DNA from: Nipponacmea schrenckii
Lineage: Eukaryota > Mollusca > Gastropoda > Lottiidae
Assembly (NCBI GenBank): GCA_030562195.1
Contig: JAUJPP010000002.1
Location: 124,001-188,000, forward strand
Reading direction: 5' to 3'
DNA: 64,000 nt
Shown here in pieces: positions 59,875-64,000 of this stretch. The translations under genes were made by a program, and so were the position numbers. Positions within the stretch are counted from its first letter, which is position 1; every line of letters begins with the position of its first letter. The notes beneath the pieces are model-generated. The model was not told the origin of the DNA and did not search any database. It saw only the letters and a list, made by a program, of their open reading frames with translations.

Positions 59875-61056
59875 TTAAATATCAAAATTAAATAGATTGT
59901 CCACATTATGATTAACATTATACATATTTTTATTATTATTATTAATATTATTATAACTTGAAAACTGGTTAATATCTGATTTTTCTGAAACTTCACTTTC
60001 TTTATTCAAATCTTCTAATTTAAAGGCTTTTTCCCACCAATCATTGTCAATATTATTTTCACTATTCGTCAGATTGATTTCATTTTTAAAATATTGGTCA
60101 CAGTCCTTTAAAGAATCAAATAAATCTAAGAATTCTGTCACATTACTTGGTGATTTGATAGTCTCAGTTGGTGAATGGACATTATCATCACAGTATTGTA
60201 AACTAGCATTATCACTGTAAGGTGAATATCCTCTGTAACTATTTGGTGAATCACTATCACGGGATTTCTCATCATCACTATTTGGTGACTTGACAGTAGA
60301 ATTGATGAAAACATCCTCATCTAAAATTGGTTCAGTTTTAATATTGACACCACTAAAATTCATGGCTTGTTTTAAAATACAACTTGAAGGAGTTATCTTT
60401 TCTTGGCTTCTATTTGGATGGAAATTTCTTTCATTATCACAATATAACTTCATTCTTTTACCACTTGGTATTATGTCTTCATATGTCTTTCTTTTATTCT
60501 CATATTCTCGTTTGATTCTCCAATATCCACCTTTTCCAAAATTATTCTTTACTTTGGGAACTTTTTCAAAACGTTTACTTAATGATAAATTATGTCGAAC
60601 AGAATTCTGCCAACAAGTTGTGGTCATTCTGTAGTATATAAAATGGTCTGTAATCCACTTATAAATAGATGATATAGTTATTTTATTATCTACGGTATCT
60701 TTAATTGCCATGGTTATAAGATCATTATAAGAATATGGTGGTTTTATAAATGGATTTTGATTATAATCTACAGTATTTAGTGTAGAATAACTAACTGAAT
60801 CTAATGGTAATCTTGGTGGTTGAATAGTATTTCTACTATTGATATTATAATTATTATTATAAACTTCTCTTTTTTCTTGTAATATAGATCTAGTTGATAC
60901 AAAAACATTTGGTATGTTAAGATCTTGTAACCATTGAAGACTTTTTAAATTCTCATCAATATCTATTCTTCCATTATTTAAAACATCTTGTGGATTCTTT
61001 ACAGACCAGTTAGATCTTAAACGTTTTGATATAATTTGTTTAGACATTGACTTCAT
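59875..61056 (-). CDS. foxJ1-like: FoxJ1-H: intronless forkhead factor
   Basis: 393 aa, single exon, starting MKSMSKQIISKRLRSN. LQWLQDLNIPN, KPPYSYNDL, IYKWITDHF and CWQNSVRHNLSL are intact. After helix 3 it has SKRFEKVPKVKNNFGKGG, with N-to-S and E-to-V changes relative to A and B. IKTEP, SPYSD, NDWWEKAF, an Asn-rich tail and terminal NLFNFDI follow. It is the functional counterpart of pseudogene F, with which it shares about 3.5 kb of nearly identical flanks. Type-B promoter. Its divergent partner would be the plus-strand promoter at 62728-62885, interrupted by a LINE. Confidence 0.92.
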   Translation of the reverse strand: MKSMSKQIISKRLRSNWSVKNPQDVLNNGRIDIDENLKSLQWLQDLNIPNVFVSTRSILQEKREVYNNNYNINSRNTIQPPRLPLDSVSYSTLNTVDYNQNPFIKPPYSYNDLITMAIKDTVDNKITISSIYKWITDHFIYYRMTTTCWQNSVRHNLSLSKRFEKVPKVKNNFGKGGYWRIKREYENKRKTYEDIIPSGKRMKLYCDNERNFHPNRSQEKITPSSCILKQAMNFSGVNIKTEPILDEDVFINSTVKSPNSDDEKSRDSDSPNSYRGYSPYSDNASLQYCDDNVHSPTETIKSPSNVTEFLDLFDSLKDCDQYFKNEINLTNSENNIDNDWWEKAFKLEDLNKESEVSEKSDINQFSSYNNINNNNKNMYNVNHNVDNLFNFDI

Positions 61057-61408
61057 TTTTACAGTTGACTTTACACTTGATATTGCTCTTCACTTGAGAT
61101 TGTATAATCATCTTTCCGAATATATTACTCTTATATACATCTTGTCGAAAGTGTTTTTAAACCATTCCAATCTTAACTTGATTGGATTCTAAAATTATAA
61201 TCCAGATTAAATCTTAAACATTAAACGGTTTAAGTGAGTTGTAGTATGGCCTTGATTATAACTTATTACCGTACAATATGTAAAAAAGATTGAAAAATAA
61301 TAAAATTCCAATTAACAATGAAAGGAATAAAGTTGAAAATAATTACAGTCGGTAAAAAGAATATATTGAAGGTGAGGGGTCAAATCGGAAGTTGATTATT
61401 ATCTTTGA
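61057..61408 (-). promoter_or_regulatory. FoxJ1-H promoter, type B
   Basis: TATATAAG at 61130-61137, then AGTAATATATTCGG. Box at 61331-61408, 275 bp before the ATG. Confidence 0.7.
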
Positions 61409-62727
61409 ATACAGTTTTATTTATAAATTAACACTACAGGAGATTGGGGACGAGTTTTGATTTTAGACTTTAGACGAATTATAAGAACAAAAATATCAAT
61501 TAATTAACTATAAATCAAGTTATAATTTAATTGAACATTATATGACTATTTAGTTATGAACATGAAAATAATTCATACTGAATCATCTAATTAAAATATA
61601 GTTGTGCACTAAACTGTTGGTTTGATTAATAAGTTAAATCAAATTATCACGAAAATTAGAAATATTAACTACTTAATATGACAATGATTTCTCTATAAAA
61701 TTATAACTAAACTTAAAATACTAAATATACTGTTAGTTTAAGGAATAAGTTAATTTGATGTAACATCTAAATTATAATATTACAATCGCACATTAAATAC
61801 TGTTGGTTTAAGATATAAGTTAAGTCGCATTATATTTAACATCATCGTGTCGTTGATTTTATGTTTAAATATATTGATATTTGTCACTTAATATGACAAT
61901 GATTTCTGTATAGATTTATCGCTGAACTTGTTAAAACATTGATTTATATTTTTACGAGAAAGTGGTGTTTTATATAATTTTTAATTTATGTATAAATATG
62001 AAGTACTTAATATGACAGTGATTTCTCTATATAATTATAACTTGACTTTATAAAACATCTAATATACTAATTATACAGTTGTACTTTAAAATCTTTTTGG
62101 TTTAAGATATAAGTCGGATTATATTCAACATCATCGTGTCGTTGATTTCATGTTGAAATACATTTAAATATATCACTTAACATGACAATGATTTCTGTAC
62201 AGTTTCATTACTGAACTTATTAACACATTGTTGTTATTAGATTATTAGAATTATTTAAATTTTAATTTTTTTTTTGTAGCAAAATATTTTACTTCAAACC
62301 AAAATTTTATTTTGAAACCATAACATTCCAAGAGACGAAACGTATTTTTACACTGCTGTTTGCAATTATTAACAAAATTAGATAGCTGTTTTTTAGAGGA
62401 AGCCCCAAATTTATAATGTTATACTTTATGATCAAATTATAACTTGTATTCTTGGAAATGATTAACTGATATTTTACATGATGTTGAATATAAGCAGACT
62501 TTACATGTTATATGAAGTTAAATTCTATTTGTATAAAGCAATCATTGTCATATACAGATGTGAATATTCATATATTTTATAGATGCGATTATAACTTGTA
62601 CATTTGAAGTTAAATAACGTTTTTATTCTCATGTTTAATGTAGGAATCGTCTGAAGTCTAAAATCAAAACTCGTCCCGAATCTCCTGTAGTGTTAATTTA
62701 TAAATATCACTGTATGTCTCTAGTGTT
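61409..62727. repeat. Divergent spacer upstream of H
   Basis: Nearly identical to 55603-56928. No gene. Several ATGACAATGATTTCT motifs. Confidence 0.7.
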
Positions 62728-62885
62728 CAAAGACAATAATCAACTTCCGTCTTGACCCCCACCTTCGATATATTCTTTTTACCGACAGTAATTATTTTCA
62801 ACTCTTTTTCATTCAAAATTAATTTACTTTACATTGTACACAATAATCACTGACAATCAAGGCCATACTACAACTCACTTAAACT
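62728..62885 (+). promoter_or_regulatory. Type-A FoxJ1 promoter, upstream half, cut by a LINE
   Basis: Full 77-bp box at 62728-62803 followed by the type-A sequence up to caactcacttaaac (matching 57078-57090 before G). The match stops at 62885, before the TATA position, where LINE sequence begins. Confidence 0.75.
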
Positions 62886-62981
62886 TAACGAAGGCAGCCC
62901 AAGATGGCGGATGGTGTTTTGTTTACTTGTAAATAATTGCAATTTCTAATTCATACCAAATATAAGTATTTAATATTTACA

Positions 62982-63834
62982 ATGGCGTCCCAATATATTG
63001 CCAGAGATAATTTGGATTCAACATTTAACGTTGCCCAGCCAGCTACATTCACTGCATCGACACCAGCACATCCTCAACATACAAGAATGGACATGCCTCC
63101 TGGTTAGCATATTAACCAAAACACTTGCACTGGTAACCCTCACTACTACAACCCAGAAGTACCTTTTTGGGTACAGGACATACTGAATAATACCAGGGAG
63201 TTATCAACCAGAATTGAAAATATTAATCAGAAACTAGAACAGCTTAGTTGTGAAGTTCAACCAGAAATAAGATACATCCATGAAAACATGAGAGGTTTGA
63301 GAGAGGAGGTTGGATACATGGCTCAAGAAACCAAAAATATCTCTGATAGAACCCAGGTGTTGGAAATGACCATACAAAGGATGGATGAAGAAAATACCAA
63401 ACTGAAAAAAGAAATAGTGAACTTAAAAGCTAGTGAATTACAAAGAAACTTGGTTTTTTACAAATATTCCTGAAGAAGAGAATGAGACCTATGAGAAAAC
63501 TGAGAGTAAGGTTAGATGTTTTATTTCTGAAGTCCTTGAAATACCAAGTAATGAAGTAGCAGCACTTCAGATGGAGAGGGTTAACAGGTTTGGTGATAAG
63601 AATAAAAGACCTAGAAAAATCTGTGTTCAGTTTCAAAGTAGAAGAGATGAAGTGAAGTATAGCAGAGGCAAACTTTTAAATTAGATTATGCAGTTTTTCC
63701 CTTAAGAAATTGAAGATGAGAGAAGAAAACTGTTTATAATAATGAAAGAAGAAAAGAAGAAAAACCCTGATGTCAGAATAAAACTAGTCTACAACAAACT
63801 ATATATAAATGGTAATTTCTATAAGAAACAATAA
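62982..63834 (+). pseudogene. LINE ORF1 (coiled coil plus RNA-binding domain), broken
   Basis: The frame opens at ATG 62982. It has a TAG at 63105, then a heptad-rich coiled coil (ENINQKLEQL ... MDEENTKLKKEI) to about 63440. A T-run at 63452-63458 shifts the frame, after which an L1-ORF1-like RRM/C-terminal region continues (LEIPSNEVAALQMERVNRFG, RPRKICVQFQSRRDE) with stops at 63682 and 63703 and a final TAA at 63832. The layout is that of an L1-type ORF1 RNA chaperone. It is inactive in this copy. Confidence 0.75.
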
Positions 63835-64000
63835 AACAGGTTTGGGGGGTCATCTGGTAACAGTGAAGCCAATGAGATTAAAATTTATGCCTGGAATTGC
63901 CAAAGAGGTCTCTACACCAAGTCTAGGGATAAAGACTTTGTTAATTGGTTATCAAAATATGACTTAATATTCTTAAGTGAATGTTGGCTGAAAAGTGGAT
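63835..64000 (+). pseudogene. LINE ORF2 start: AP-like endonuclease (partial)
   Basis: Directly after the ORF1 stop and in the same frame, the sequence encodes an AP-endonuclease start: KIYAWNCQRGL (conserved Asn) and LIFLSECWLKSG (conserved Glu). The window ends here, so the RT domain is not seen. Given the state of ORF1 this copy is probably dead. Confidence 0.7.

Larger units (their letters stand above)
57258..61056. repeat. Large palindrome: genes G and H tail to tail
   Basis: The G arm (57258 to about 58985) and the H arm (about 59140 to 61056) are inverted copies that include both coding regions, 3' UTRs and flanking DNA (for example acaaccgacacccttgtatt near 58784 against aatacaagggtgtcggttgt near 59334). 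The central spacer is about 150 bp. Similarity continues outward through the promoters with more divergence. Confidence 0.75.
62886..64000 (+). mobile_element. LINE (L1-type ORF1 plus endonuclease), 5' end, runs off the window
   Basis: The element starts with a short 5' leader containing AAGATGGCGG at 62901-62910, followed by ORF1 and the beginning of ORF2. The complete 5' leader suggests a near full-length insertion. It lies on the plus strand inside a FoxJ1 promoter. Confidence 0.8.

Noticed and set aside
26995..60634. Antisense and alternate-frame open frames of 60-114 codons inside each FoxJ1 gene (for example 54485-54829, 57994-58176)
   Set aside because: They are overlaps of the conserved FoxJ1 coding sequence and recur at the same place in each copy.
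26892..61056. Assignment of the forkhead array to FoxQ2, which is known to expand in spiralians
   Set aside because: FoxQ2 lacks the LQWLQ N-terminal motif, the VDYxxNPxxKPPYSY junction and the IYKWITD/VPKEK pattern; these point to FoxJ1.

Overview
The window is animal nuclear DNA. It is AT-rich, with short introns bounded by GT..AG, TATA boxes, LINE, Ty3/gypsy and pogo/Tigger remnants, and two assembly gaps of exactly 500 N. Secreted GH18 chitinases with peritrophin-A (ChtBD2) domains, a FoxJ1-type forkhead family and these repeats suggest a lophotrochozoan, most likely a mollusc. That taxonomic guess rests on gene content only.

Positions 1-22104 hold a minus-strand cluster of five GH18 chitinase genes, here called Chi-1 to Chi-5 from left to right. 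Chi-4 (12 exons, 573 aa) and Chi-5 (11 exons, 645 aa) are complete: signal peptide, GH18 barrel with intact DGLDLDWE motif, Pro/Thr linker and two ChtBD2 domains. Chi-1, Chi-2 and Chi-3 are a younger tandem set. Chi-2 and Chi-3 run into a PQPTTQKPW repeat linker with no chitin-binding domain seen after it, and Chi-1 leaves the window at its left edge. A deleted Tigger element sits in a Chi-5 intron. About 4.8 kb after the cluster (22105-26891) shows no gene.

Positions 26892 to about 62885 hold the main find: an array of intronless FoxJ1-type forkhead genes. There are five full-length reading frames (A, B, E, G, H), one with a frameshifted C-terminus (C), one pseudogene with a single nonsense codon (F), one 5' fragment (D) and two promoter remnants without genes. 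The FoxJ1 assignment rests on the forkhead domain plus the N-terminal LQWLQ motif and the VDYxxNPxxKPPYSY junction, both shared with known FoxJ1. The array looks built from head-to-head pairs, each with one type-A promoter (TATA plus CTGTTTGGGT) and one type-B promoter (TATA plus ATATTCGG). A 77-bp conserved box lies about 255 bp (A) or 275 bp (B) upstream of each start codon. G and H are tail to tail in a palindrome of several kb.

The pairs are separated or interrupted by a tandem repeat of about 4.05 kb (element X, 34216-38549 and 47411-52952) that carries a LINE 3' tail. A gag remnant of an LTR retrotransposon was copied along with genes B and C. At 62886 a LINE with an L1-type ORF1 and an endonuclease start interrupts the last FoxJ1 promoter, so another plus-strand FoxJ1 gene probably lies just past the window. 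Copy number and order should be treated with care, because both gaps fall in repeats and some segments are nearly identical.
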